From positions 1,488,001 through 1,552,000 of the forward strand of contig CAWGMO010000003.1 in the NCBI GenBank assembly GCA_963823735.1: a stretch of DNA of 64,000 bases, written 5' to 3'. Under the pieces are notes generated by a model. The model worked only from the letters and a program-made list of their open reading frames with translations. It was not told where the DNA came from and did not search any database. A program made the translations under genes and the position numbers. Shown one piece after another: positions 18,067 through 25,826 of this stretch; within the stretch, counting starts at the first letter, position 1, and each line of letters begins with the position of its first letter. This DNA is from Actinoallomurus sp963823735. Lineage in GTDB: Bacteria; Actinomycetota; Actinomycetes; Streptosporangiales; Streptosporangiaceae.

Positions 18067-18861
18067 TCACTCCTCCCGGCGCGCGGGCACGAAGTCGTAC
18101 GGTGCGAGCGGCCCCAGCATCCGCAGCCGTACGCGGCCGGACCAGCGGTCGCCCAGCTCGTCGAGGGCCTGTTCGAAGTCCTGCCGGTCGGCGTCGTCGA
18201 CGAGGAACACCGTGTCGACGGCGGTGTCCTCGCTCGCCGGCTGACGCGTCGCGGCGTCGACGCTGTACGGCGAGAGCGCCTCGATCACCGCCTCGGTGTC
18301 CGCGTCGCGCTTGGCCCCCAGGGACTGGACGATGATCTCCCCGAGCCGGATGCGGTCGTAGTACGCCGCGTCCTCGGGCAGCTCGCGGATGCGCTCGCGC
18401 AGCTCGGAGGCCTCCGGCTGCTCGTCGAGCACCTCCTTGATGACGACGTCCTCGACGTAGATCCCGACGACCGCGAACTCCCGGCGGCCCGAGAGATCGT
18501 CCAGGACGTCCTCGAACCACTCGTAGTTCGGCGCGAGCATCTCCTCGATGGCCGCCTCGGCCGACGTCACGACGGCGCCGAACCTCAGCGGCAGCGTGGT
18601 CGTCTCCTCGGCGAGCGAGGACAGCACCTTGTTGTGCGCGAGGAGATCCTCACGCGTGCCGAGCGCCTTCTCCGGCCGCATCGTGCTGACCACGACGGCC
18701 AGGTCCTCGTGCCGGACCAGCGACACCTCGCCGCCGCGCGTACCCACCAGGCCCTCGGGCAGACGGGTGTCGGCGGGCACGATCGCGTACAGGTAGCAGA
18801 CGTCGGCGCTCTCGTCGACGGGACGCTGCTCGGTTTCCTCACGTGAACGCGTCGCCATCAC
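18067..18861 (-). CDS. gvpL: Gas vesicle protein GvpL/GvpF
   Basis: A 264-residue GvpL/GvpF family protein, an accessory protein that binds GvpA during gas vesicle assembly. The N-terminus has the family's YLYAIVPAD, the centre has LPLRFGAVV and ASELRERIREL, and the C-terminus ends with RMLGPLAPYDFVP, all typical. The start overlaps the stop of the gvpJ-like gene. By gene order (after J) it matches GvpL in the actinomycete OAFGYZJLSK arrangement; F and L are homologous, so the letter is inferred from position. Confidence 0.9.
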   Translation of the reverse strand: MMATRSREETEQRPVDESADVCYLYAIVPADTRLPEGLVGTRGGEVSLVRHEDLAVVVSTMRPEKALGTREDLLAHNKVLSSLAEETTTLPLRFGAVVTSAEAAIEEMLAPNYEWFEDVLDDLSGRREFAVVGIYVEDVVIKEVLDEQPEASELRERIRELPEDAAYYDRIRLGEIIVQSLGAKRDADTEAVIEALSPYSVDAATRQPASEDTAVDTVFLVDDADRQDFEQALDELGDRWSGRVRLRMLGPLAPYDFVPARREE

Positions 18862-19262
18862 TCACGCTCCCTTCTGCGGCGCCTGGGCTCCTCCTGCCGG
18901 TCCCGGCGATCGTCCAGGCTCTCCTCGATGGTCTCCTTGGCCGCCGAGAGCACGCCCTTCGTCTTGCCCTTGGCGCCGCCCTCGGTCACCTCGCCGACGA
19001 GACCGGGCAGCCCCGTGCCGCCCTTCTCGTACAGGTCGAGCCGGTTCGTCGCCTGCGCGAACCGCAGATAGGTGTCGACGCTCGCCACCACGACGCGCGC
19101 GTCGACGGTGACGACCTCGATCCCCACGAGCGAGACGCGGACGAACGCGTCGATCACGAGCCCCTTGTCCAGGATCGTCTCGATCACGTCCGCCAGCCCG
19201 CCCCCGGACGATTTCTGGACGGCGGGCCCCGCTCCCGCTCCCGCTGACGAAGAGATGGTCAT
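18858..19262 (-). CDS. gvpJ: Gas vesicle structural protein GvpJ/GvpA family
   Basis: A 134-residue protein with the Gas_vesicle core at about 20-70 (LADVIETILDKGLVIDAF, LVGIEVVTVDARVVVASVDTY), the two-helix/two-strand unit of GvpA-type shell proteins. The C-terminal 60 residues are a charged extension ending in an Arg/Glu-rich tail, which fits GvpJ or GvpM better than GvpA itself. It overlaps the gvpL-like gene. No second gvpA copy is seen here, so either this protein is a minor component and gvpA lies elsewhere, or it acts outside buoyancy. Confidence 0.88.
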   Translation of the reverse strand: MTISSSAGAGAGPAVQKSSGGGLADVIETILDKGLVIDAFVRVSLVGIEVVTVDARVVVASVDTYLRFAQATNRLDLYEKGGTGLPGLVGEVTEGGAKGKTKGVLSAAKETIEESLDDRRDRQEEPRRRRRERE

Positions 19263-19340
19263 CGGGTCTCACCTGTTTCCCGTCTCGGATGTGCGATCAC
19301 TCGGGTCCCCCTCACCCACGAGGCCGCCTGCGGCCCCCGG

Positions 19341-20921
19341 TCACTCGTCTTCCTCGCCGTCGTCGTCGCGCCGGCGTCGCGCACCGACCGGGCGGTCGCT
19401 CCTCGACCGCCGTGCGGGCCGCTCCTCGCGGTCGCCCGACGGGCGCCGCCGCGCGCGAGGCCTCGGGGCCTCGTCCTCGTCGTCGTCCCGCCGCCTGCGG
19501 CGCGGGCGCGCGGGCTGCTCTTCGTCCGAACGCCTCGCCCCGCCCGACCTCGGCCGGCGCCGTGGCTGCTCGTCGTCGTCCGAACGCCTCGCCCCGGCCG
19601 GTCTCGGCCGGCGCCGTGGCTCTTCATCGTCGTCCGAGCGTCTCGGCCGCCGCCGTGGCTCCTCGTCGTCGTCGGACCTCCGGCGGCGCCGGGGACGCGC
19701 GGGCTCTTCGTCGCCGGACGACGACCGGCGGGAACGCTCGGTCTCGCCGTTCTCGTCACCGGATGACGGCCGCCGGGCGCGCGCGGTCTCGCCGTCGCGG
19801 CCGTTCGCACCGGGCGTACGGCGCGAGGGTTCGTCCTCGTCCTCTTCCTCGTCCTCCTCGTCACGCTCTTCGGATGGGCGGGCCTGGCCGTTCCCCTCCG
19901 CTGCGCGCGGCGACTCTTCGTCGCCCTCTTCGCCCTCTTCGCCCTCGTCCTCTTGGTCTTCGTCGCCTTCCTCGGGCTCTTCGCCCTCTTCGGGCTCTTC
20001 GCCTTCGGTGGTCTCGTCGCGCTCCTCCTCGGGGCCTTCCTCTTCCTCGCGGGCGCGCTCTTCCTCTTCCATCGCCTCTTCGTGCGACTTGACGATCTCG
20101 CCGTCGCGTACCTCGCCCCGCCAGCCCTCGATGTCGTCGGGGCTGAGGATCGCGTGCGCCATGACGTGCCGCCGGAAGTGCTTGAACTCCAGCCGGGCGC
20201 GGCGGCCCTGGGCGCGCCAGAGGTTCCCGGTGTGCTCGAACAGGCCCTGCGGGTGGTACTCCATGACCAGGCAGATCCGGGTCAGGTTGTGGGCCAGCGG
20301 GGAGAAGGACACCGCGCCGTCGACGTACCCCTTGGGACCCTTGGAGCGCCAGACGATGTGGTCGTCGGGCACCTGCTCAAGGACGTTCGCCTCCCACGTA
20401 CGGTGCGACCAGAAGACCTGGGCCTTCCAGTTGCTCCGCTCGGTCTTCTCGTCGCGTTGCGGCTCGGCGCCTTCGACCTTCTTCATGAAGCTCGGGAAGT
20501 CCTGGTACTGCGTCCACTGGTCGTACGCGAGGCGGATCGGAACGCCAACGTCCAGCGTCTCGATGATGTTGGTGATCTTCCCTTTCTTGCCGCCTTTGCC
20601 GCCCTTGCCCTTGAACACCTGCTTCACCTTCTCCTTCAGGCCGGTGGCGCCCGCGCCGACCGCGGCGCGGAGCGGCGACTTGCCCTCCGAGACGGCCTTG
20701 ATCCCGCTCACCGCGGCTTTCACGCCGGGGGAGTTGTCGTCCTTCTTCTCCAGGTTCTCGATCACGTTGTGCGCGGTCTTGTTGACCTTGTCGCCGATCG
20801 AGCTCACCGCCCGTTGCGCGGCGGCGTCGAGCAGGCTCTTGGCGCCCTCGGCGAGCCGGTCGGTAGGCAGGTTCTCGGTCAGTCCGGTGCCGCTCGAAGC
20901 GTGCTGGTTCCGCTCGGTCAT
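19341..20921 (-). CDS. SRPBCC-domain protein with long charged tail (GvpZ-like)
   Basis: A 526-residue protein. Residues about 1-115 are helical and Lys/Ala-rich. Residues about 120-265 form an SRPBCC/START-like (cyclase/dehydrase) domain, with VGVPIRLAYDQWTQYQDFPSFM, WRSKGPKGYVDGAVSF and the C-terminal helix LEFKHFRRHVMAH. Residues about 285-526 are predicted disordered: first an acidic Glu-rich block, then several near-repeats of RRSDDDEEPRRRPR. An SRPBCC protein at this position (before gvpJ) matches GvpZ of actinomycete clusters. ATG 20921 has AGGAAGG upstream. The tail may drive phase separation or clustering of vesicles; that is inference. Confidence 0.8.
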   Translation of the reverse strand: MTERNQHASSGTGLTENLPTDRLAEGAKSLLDAAAQRAVSSIGDKVNKTAHNVIENLEKKDDNSPGVKAAVSGIKAVSEGKSPLRAAVGAGATGLKEKVKQVFKGKGGKGGKKGKITNIIETLDVGVPIRLAYDQWTQYQDFPSFMKKVEGAEPQRDEKTERSNWKAQVFWSHRTWEANVLEQVPDDHIVWRSKGPKGYVDGAVSFSPLAHNLTRICLVMEYHPQGLFEHTGNLWRAQGRRARLEFKHFRRHVMAHAILSPDDIEGWRGEVRDGEIVKSHEEAMEEEERAREEEEGPEEERDETTEGEEPEEGEEPEEGDEDQEDEGEEGEEGDEESPRAAEGNGQARPSEERDEEDEEEDEDEPSRRTPGANGRDGETARARRPSSGDENGETERSRRSSSGDEEPARPRRRRRSDDDEEPRRRPRRSDDDEEPRRRPRPAGARRSDDDEQPRRRPRSGGARRSDEEQPARPRRRRRDDDEDEAPRPRARRRPSGDREERPARRSRSDRPVGARRRRDDDGEEDE

Positions 20922-21024
20922 TCGTGCCTTCCTTCCTCGAGGCACTCGCCTGGGCGCACACCTCGGGCATTGGGCCCGGCCGGCTATGGCCCGAAAACCG
21001 CGCCCAGATCACCGCACCGTGTCG

Positions 21025-21663
21025 TTACCGCGCGGCACGTCCCCGCCGGGGACGCTCGTCGTCACGGCGAGGCGCGCGCCGCCGGGGCGCGGGACGCGAC
21101 GGGCGCTCTTCGGGCTCATCCTCGTCCTCTTCGTCCTCGTAGTCGTAGTCGTCCCGGTCGTCGTAGTCGTCCTGGTCGTCGTAGTACGCGTCGTCGTCGT
21201 CATAGTCGTCGTACTCGTCCGGGGCCTCCTCGGGCTCCGGCTCGCGGCGCGATCGCCCGGCGCGTGCCGGTGCCTCGCGTGCGCGGCGCGCGGGCGGCTC
21301 GCGGCGGCCCTTGCGCTGCGGCCGCTGCTCTTCCTCGTCCTCTTCCTCGGCGGCGCCACCTGGGCGCGGCGTACGGAGGGTGTCGGCCCGCTGTTGCAGC
21401 TTGTCGCTGAAGGAGTCGATGCGGTTGCTGGCCGCCCGCTTGGCGACGTTCATGCCGGCGTCGACGATCTGGCCCTTCAGGTCGCCGGTGAGCTTCTCCA
21501 GCGGGGCGCCGAGGGGTGTCTTACGCAGCAGTTCGCGCTGGTCGATGGGGATCTTGCCGCCCGCGGCCAGCAGTGCGAGGAGGGCCGCCAGCCGGGTCTT
21601 CCGGCTCCGCCCGAGGAAGTACCCCCCGACGACGGCGACGGCGATCTGACTTCCACACTTCAT
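21025..21663 (-). CDS. Small hydrophobic-start protein with acidic/basic tail (GvpY-like)
   Basis: A 212-residue protein. The N-terminus (MKCGSQIAVAVVGGYFLGRSRKTR) is a short hydrophobic helix with a GYFLGR motif, followed by an amphipathic region to about residue 95. From there on the sequence is low complexity: Arg-rich, then a long Asp/Tyr/Glu block (DDYDDDDAYYDDQDDYDDR), then Arg/Pro-rich. ATG 21663 has GGGGGAG upstream. By position before the SRPBCC protein it corresponds to GvpY of actinomycete clusters, whose role is not established. Confidence 0.7.
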   Translation of the reverse strand: MKCGSQIAVAVVGGYFLGRSRKTRLAALLALLAAGGKIPIDQRELLRKTPLGAPLEKLTGDLKGQIVDAGMNVAKRAASNRIDSFSDKLQQRADTLRTPRPGGAAEEEDEEEQRPQRKGRREPPARRAREAPARAGRSRREPEPEEAPDEYDDYDDDDAYYDDQDDYDDRDDYDYEDEEDEDEPEERPSRPAPRRRAPRRDDERPRRGRAAR

Positions 21664-21865
21664 GCCTTCTCCCCCCTGCGCGACCCAGGTCATCCGCGCT
21701 CCTGGATCGACGGATCGAGCTGTCAGGCCATCCGGGGGAGCCCAGGGACATCGCCGATCAGCAGTGGACATGGCGCGATCCCGGGTCCACCTCGCCAGGA
21801 GCCGGGCGCGGACGGGACCGACTGAGATCCGTCCGGCCGCAGGTCACAGCGCTATTACAGTGACT

Positions 21866-21891
21866 CTACCCCGGGAAAATCCCCCAAAAGC
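21866..21891 (-). promoter_or_regulatory. Candidate stress-sigma (SigB/SigF-like) promoter
   Basis: On the minus strand GCTTTT (-35) is followed after 14 bases by GGGTAG (-10). This fits the GnnTn-N14-16-GGGTAy pattern used by actinobacterial SigB/SigF-type factors. It lies about 200 bases upstream of the GvpY-like gene. Between it and the start codon I see no gene. Confidence 0.45.
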
Positions 21892-21946
21892 GACATCACG
21901 CCTGTTTCATGCATTTTCTTCACCGGCTGTGAAGCTCCTGAAGCAA

Positions 21947-21981
21947 CGAAGGTCCGCCGGCCGTACGCCGGCGGACCTTCG
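21947..21981. terminator. Perfect 15-bp hairpin
   Basis: CGAAGGTCCGCCGGC pairs fully with GCCGGCGGACCTTCG across a 5-base loop (CGTAC). It lies between the gas vesicle promoter region and the small HTH gene and probably insulates them. Confidence 0.8.
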
Positions 21982-21993
21982 TCCCTACGAACT

Positions 21994-22043
21994 GCGAACG
22001 CCCACCGCGGCTCCCCCGCCAGGGGCCGCGTGTGGGCGTTCGC
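21994..22043. terminator. Long hairpin terminator after the small HTH gene
   Basis: Outer arms GCGAACGCCCAC and GTGGGCGTTCGC (12 bp) plus inner arms CGCGGC and GCCGCG, separated by a one-base bulge, form an 18-bp stem. It lies just past the stop of the minus-strand gene at 22058. Confidence 0.8.
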
Positions 22044-22057
22044 ATCCAACCGGGCGC

Positions 22058-22333
22058 CTACTGCGCGCCGCGGACGTCCCAGTCGTTCGGGCCGATCACC
22101 GCGCGGCCCGAATCATCGGCGATCATGCCGAGATCCGAGAGGCGGTGGACCGCCGAACGAACGGTGTCCTCGTCGAGGCCCGTCGTGTTCACCAGGTCCT
22201 CGGTCCCCATGGGTCTTCGCAGGGTCGCGATGCCCTCGTAGACGATCATCTCGTCCGCGTTCAGCACCTGCGGTTCCCGCTTCATCGGGGCCGGATCCGT
22301 GTCTCCCTGCTGCGGTGTCCGTTCGCCGTTCAT
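22058..22333 (-). CDS. Small winged-helix-like protein
   Basis: A 91-residue cytosolic protein. Residues about 25-85 look like a compact winged helix (NADEMIVYEGIATL, EDLVNTTGLDEDTVRSAVHRLSDLGMI), with no effector domain. ATG 22333 is preceded by GGGAGGAGGG and is preferred over an upstream in-frame start. It sits between the gas vesicle island and a Lys/Ala-rich membrane protein gene and may be a local regulator; the target is unknown. Confidence 0.65.
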   Translation of the reverse strand: MNGERTPQQGDTDPAPMKREPQVLNADEMIVYEGIATLRRPMGTEDLVNTTGLDEDTVRSAVHRLSDLGMIADDSGRAVIGPNDWDVRGAQ

Positions 22334-22411
22334 GGACACCCTCCTCCCGCGATGGCGGCCGTCGACGGGCCTCGCGCCCATCGCCGGCCTCGCGTCATCG
22401 GCCGGACGGCC

Positions 22412-22915
22412 TCACTTCCAGGACTTCGCCTTCTTCTTCGCCGTCTTCGCTTTGGACTTGGCGTTCTTCACCTGAGCCTCGGCGTGCTTCTTCGTCTGCT
22501 TCCGTGCGCGCTTCACGCCCGACTTCGCCTGCTTGCGCACCGACTTGATCTGCGACTTCGCGTCGTCGGCGGCGGCGAGCCACGGGTTGGAGTTGCGGCG
22601 CGAGCGGCGTCGCCACACCCAGATCGCCGCGATGAAGGCGGCCACCCCGCCGGCGGCGGCGCCACCGCGGCGCGCGGTCGTCGCGTCGGCCTCGATCGAC
22701 GGGACACCGGTCTCACGCGCCTTCGTCGCCAGGTCGCTGACCTTGCCCTTCGCCTGGGCCACCTTCTCCTGCGCGGTACGCGCGGCATCGCCGGAGCGTT
22801 CGCCGACCGCTTCCCTCGTCTGGGCGGCCTTGGCCTTCACTCGCGCTTTGACGTCCTCGTCCTGGACGGTGTCCACGGCCGGTTTCTCCGGGACCGGGTC
22901 TGCGTTGCCGCTCAT
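22412..22915 (-). CDS. Lys/Ala-rich single-span protein
   Basis: A 167-residue protein with no recognised family. The N-terminal half is helical and Ala/Lys/Glu-rich (KARVKAKAAQTREAVGER), as in DUF3618/LEA-like stress proteins. One hydrophobic segment (GGAAAGGVAAFIAAIWVW) is followed by RRRSRR. The C-terminal tail is a Lys/Ala repeat (KNAKSKAKTAKKKAK) that could bind DNA or polyanions. ATG 22915 follows GAAAGGACC. The upstream promoter-like site at 22988 suggests a stress role. Confidence 0.65.
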   Translation of the reverse strand: MSGNADPVPEKPAVDTVQDEDVKARVKAKAAQTREAVGERSGDAARTAQEKVAQAKGKVSDLATKARETGVPSIEADATTARRGGAAAGGVAAFIAAIWVWRRRSRRNSNPWLAAADDAKSQIKSVRKQAKSGVKRARKQTKKHAEAQVKNAKSKAKTAKKKAKSWK

Positions 22916-22987
22916 CTATGGGTCCTTTCCCTGATGGTCCTCGCGTCCGCCATTCCCATCACGTCGTCCGCCTGTTCGCAGCCACCG

Positions 22988-23012
22988 ATGCCCGGTCGCG
23001 GTGCTCCTAAAC
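22988..23012 (-). promoter_or_regulatory. Candidate SigB/SigF-type promoter
   Basis: On the minus strand GTTT is followed after 15 bases by GGGCAT, one base off the GTTT-N15-17-GGGTAT pattern. It lies 73 bases upstream of the Lys/Ala-rich protein gene. Confidence 0.35.
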
Positions 23013-23036
23013 AGCGCCTCCTGCGAGAACGCGCAA

Positions 23037-23069
23037 GGGCCCCGCGCGCCGGTCCGGCGTGCGGGGCCC
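23037..23069. terminator. Hairpin terminator after the sulfatase gene
   Basis: Arms GGGCCCCGC and GCGGGGCCC with an inner CGCCG/CGGCG pairing form a long stem 12 bases past the sulfatase stop on the minus strand. Confidence 0.8.
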
Positions 23070-23080
23070 TGTCTTCCCAG

Positions 23081-24541
23081 CTAGTGGCAGGTATCGCCGT
23101 GGCAGTTCTCCAGCTTGTGAAGAGTCGCCTTCAGCTTCTTCAGATGCGTCGGCGTCAGCTTGGCCACCGTGTTGTTCAGCTCGTTCGGATCGCGCTTGAG
23201 GTCGTAGTACTCGCGCTCCCCGTCGGCGTACTCCACGTAGACGCTGTTCGGCGTACGGATCGCCTCGTAGCTCGGCGGGTTGCCGCTGGCCTTGACCTGG
23301 AAGTCCGGATCCTTCTTGTTCTTGTCCGGGCCGTGGTGCTCGACGAGGACCGCGTCACGCGCGGGCTGCGCCTTGCCCTTCAGCTCCGGTACGAGCGACT
23401 GCCCGTCGACGGCCGCCGGCACCTTCGCGCCGCCGAGGGTCTCGAAGGTCGGGCACAGGTCGGTGTTCTGCGCGAGGCGCGTGCTCGTGCCGCCGCCGGT
23501 GACGCCCGGCCCGGTCACGACCATCGGAACGTGGATGTCGGTGTCGAAGGCCGTCATCTTCCCCTGCGCGAGCCGGTGCTCACCGAGGTGGAAGCCGTTG
23601 TCGGAGCTGAACACGATGTACGTGTCGCGGGCGACGCCGTTCGCCTTCAGCGCGGCCTGGAGGTCACCGATCATCTTGTCGACGGACTGCACGGCCTGCG
23701 CCCGCTTGCGGAAGATGCCGTCGTCGCGCCGGAGCGCCTTGGGCGGCAGCTTCTTGTGGCTCTTCAGCCAGGCCGGCTTGTCGGAGACATCGGCCTCGTT
23801 GTACGCCGGTCCGCGCGGTGCCTTCAGACCCGGGAACTTGTTCAGGTCACGGTTGGCCGGGGTGTACGGCGCGTGCGGCGCGAACGTCGCGATCTCCATC
23901 ATGAACGGCTGCTTCTTCTGCGCCGAGCTGTTGATGAAGTTGACGCCCTTGTGGTTGAGGACGTCGACCAGATAATCGCTCGGCTTGGCGCCGTAGTTGA
24001 CGACGTGACCATTCTCGTTGAGCGCGTAGTTGTACTCCGGGTAGCCGTTTCCGGCGACGTCCCACTCGCTCCATCCGGGCTGCGGGCCGTCCTGCGTCGG
24101 CTCGTACCCGTTCAGGTACTTCCCCATCATCGCCGTGCGGTATCCGGCGGCCTTGAGCGACGTCGCGAAGGTGGCGTTCTGGTCGCCCTTCGCGTTGAAC
24201 GTCTGGTAGCCGCCGTCGTCCCCGCCGTTCGTGAAGACGCCCGTGTCGTGCGGATAGTCACCGGTGAACAACGTCGACCGCGACGGGCAGCACAGAGAGT
24301 CGGTCACGTAGTAGTTCGAGAACGTCATCCCCTTCTGCTGCATCTGCTTCACGTGCGGCATGTAGGGGAGGAGATTCATCGCCAGGTCGTCGGTCAGCAC
24401 GAACACGATGTTCGGCTTACTCGTATTGTGCGTGGCCGCGGCCGGCTCCATTCTGTCGGCCGCCTGCGCCGAACAGGACGCGAGCGCGAGTGTGCCCGCC
24501 GCCACGAGTGCGGTGAACTTCCCTTGCCAATGGGGCTTCAT
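23081..24541 (-). CDS. Type I sulfatase, lipoprotein
   Basis: A 486-residue exported sulfate-ester hydrolase. The signal sequence ends in a lipobox (LALASC, lipidated Cys23). The metal-binding start is NIVFVLTDD. The formylglycine motif is C84-CPSRSTLFTG, in which Cys84 is converted by a formylglycine-generating enzyme. Further motifs are GKYLNGY, the substrate His in FAPHAPY and the metal site SSDNGFHLGEHR. This is full length for N-acetylglucosamine-6-sulfatase-like arylsulfatases. Its substrate is unknown. It stands alone with its own terminator. Confidence 0.92.
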   Translation of the reverse strand: MKPHWQGKFTALVAAGTLALASCSAQAADRMEPAAATHNTSKPNIVFVLTDDLAMNLLPYMPHVKQMQQKGMTFSNYYVTDSLCCPSRSTLFTGDYPHDTGVFTNGGDDGGYQTFNAKGDQNATFATSLKAAGYRTAMMGKYLNGYEPTQDGPQPGWSEWDVAGNGYPEYNYALNENGHVVNYGAKPSDYLVDVLNHKGVNFINSSAQKKQPFMMEIATFAPHAPYTPANRDLNKFPGLKAPRGPAYNEADVSDKPAWLKSHKKLPPKALRRDDGIFRKRAQAVQSVDKMIGDLQAALKANGVARDTYIVFSSDNGFHLGEHRLAQGKMTAFDTDIHVPMVVTGPGVTGGGTSTRLAQNTDLCPTFETLGGAKVPAAVDGQSLVPELKGKAQPARDAVLVEHHGPDKNKKDPDFQVKASGNPPSYEAIRTPNSVYVEYADGEREYYDLKRDPNELNNTVAKLTPTHLKKLKATLHKLENCHGDTCH

Positions 24542-24632
24542 CGGGGGCCTTCCGCTGAGGAGAACGGTTCACCCAGAAGCATGGGGCGCCAAGCTTGGAA
24601 GTCCATGGGACATCGGCGGTAATCATCATGGA

Positions 24633-25577
24633 TTACAGATGGTGGCGAAGACGCAGCTCGGCCGGATAGGGGTTCAGATAGGTCTGCTCGGCCACCCAGG
24701 CGAGGCCGTCGCCGTGAGCGTGATGGGACAGCAGCGCCACCGGCACACTGAGCGGCACGTCGCCCGTGCGGTAGGCGTCGATGGTGTCCACGATGTCGTG
24801 CCGGCGAGGGTCGTCGATGACCTCGCTGATCTGGCTGAACGCGTGCTGCAGGGCGTTGGCGTTGCGCCCGCGCGTGGCCTTCCCGGCCATCGCCGTACGG
24901 AAGACGGCGGAGTACTCCGCGGCGACCTCGCCCAGCGGCCGTACACCGGCCCGCGCGACCACCCGCCCCGCCTCGCGGTAGCGCGCCGGGTCGTGCGCCA
25001 GAATCTGCAGCTTGTGCCGCGCGTGGAAGGCCACGAGATCACGAGGCCGCCAGGCGCTCGCGAACAGGAGCCGCAGCCTCGCGCCCGCGAACAGGCGCTC
25101 GACGAACCTCTCACGCAGAGTGGGATCGTTGAGCCGCCCTTCGTCCTCGGCCGCCAGCAGCGGATCGCCGTCCATCAGCCGCGCGGCGTACAGGCCCCGG
25201 CCCTTGCGGTCGGCCGGATGCCCGTTGTCGCGGTAGCGCGGGATCCCCCGTAGCCCGCAACTGGGCGAGCGAGCCTTCAGCACGTACCCGTCGAGGTCGC
25301 GAGGCAGCGGCAGGGCCGCCATCGCCCGGGTGTGATCGGCCGTACCGCTCCGGTTCACGAGCCGCCCGTCATCGGTCAGCCGCACGGCCTCACGCGGGGT
25401 GCCCAGCCCGATCTCCATCTCGGGGCAGTACGGCACCCAGTCGACGTACCGGTCGAGCTCGTCGGTGAGAAACCGGCTCCGGCTGTGCCCGCCGTTGAAC
25501 CGCACCTCTTCGCCGAGCAGGCAACTCGACACCCCGACCCGCGGTCTGACCTCGTCGTTTCCCCCCACAACCCGCAC
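24633..25577 (-). CDS. DUF523-DUF1722 fusion protein (YbgA/TudS-like)
   Basis: A 314-residue two-domain protein. The N-terminal DUF523 domain (about 12-150) has the three Cys positions VSSCLLG, PYCPEM and SPSCGLRG; in the related thiouracil desulfidase TudS such Cys hold a [4Fe-4S] cluster. The C-terminal DUF1722 domain (about 170-300) contains FHARHKLQILAHD and HVFSQI-like segments, as in YbgA. The fusion is common in bacteria, and its role is not settled. It starts at GTG 25577. Confidence 0.85.
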   Translation of the reverse strand: MRVVGGNDEVRPRVGVSSCLLGEEVRFNGGHSRSRFLTDELDRYVDWVPYCPEMEIGLGTPREAVRLTDDGRLVNRSGTADHTRAMAALPLPRDLDGYVLKARSPSCGLRGIPRYRDNGHPADRKGRGLYAARLMDGDPLLAAEDEGRLNDPTLRERFVERLFAGARLRLLFASAWRPRDLVAFHARHKLQILAHDPARYREAGRVVARAGVRPLGEVAAEYSAVFRTAMAGKATRGRNANALQHAFSQISEVIDDPRRHDIVDTIDAYRTGDVPLSVPVALLSHHAHGDGLAWVAEQTYLNPYPAELRLRHHL

Positions 25578-25597
25578 GCTATGCGGCCCGCCGGACG

Positions 25598-25708
25598 TTC
25601 ACAAGGACGGGCGACCTGACCGAAGGTGCTACGTACTACATCCATGTCTGCCTGGCGACGGGCGGCGCGGACCACGTGTGCACCGCGGACGTCAAGGTGA
25701 CGGCCTGA
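25598..25708 (+). pseudogene. Possible 3' remnant of a secreted-protein gene
   Basis: An open frame with no start codon ends in TGA and encodes a C-terminus such as EGATYYIHVCLATGG and CTADVKVTA. The regular spacing of Tyr/Val/Cys residues looks like the last beta strands of a disulfide-bonded extracellular domain. Upstream the frame runs into the oppositely oriented DUF523 gene, so the 5' part appears lost. It could also be chance. Confidence 0.3.
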
Positions 25709-25826
25709 CCGCGGGGCTCCATCACCTGAGGGTGCGAGGTGACCCAGGAGTGCTCCCGAGGGGGTCCTGCGTGTTCCCTGGCTGGACAAACCGGTCATCG
25801 AACCCTCCGGCCCGTAGAGTTCACCT

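Noticed and set aside
19400..19760. Short regular DNA repeats that could suggest a CRISPR array or minisatellite
   Set aside because: They are codon-level repeats of RRSDDDEEPRRRPR in a protein tail, without spacers of constant length.
19072..21825. A 917-codon plus-strand frame through the gas vesicle region, rich in Ser
   Set aside because: It is the reverse reading of the charged repeats and of the gvp genes; the poly-Ser runs come from the Asp/Glu/Arg codons on the other strand.
21662..24622. A 986-codon plus-strand frame over the sulfatase and small genes
   Set aside because: The minus-strand genes have clear motifs and ribosome-binding sites; the long frame has none.
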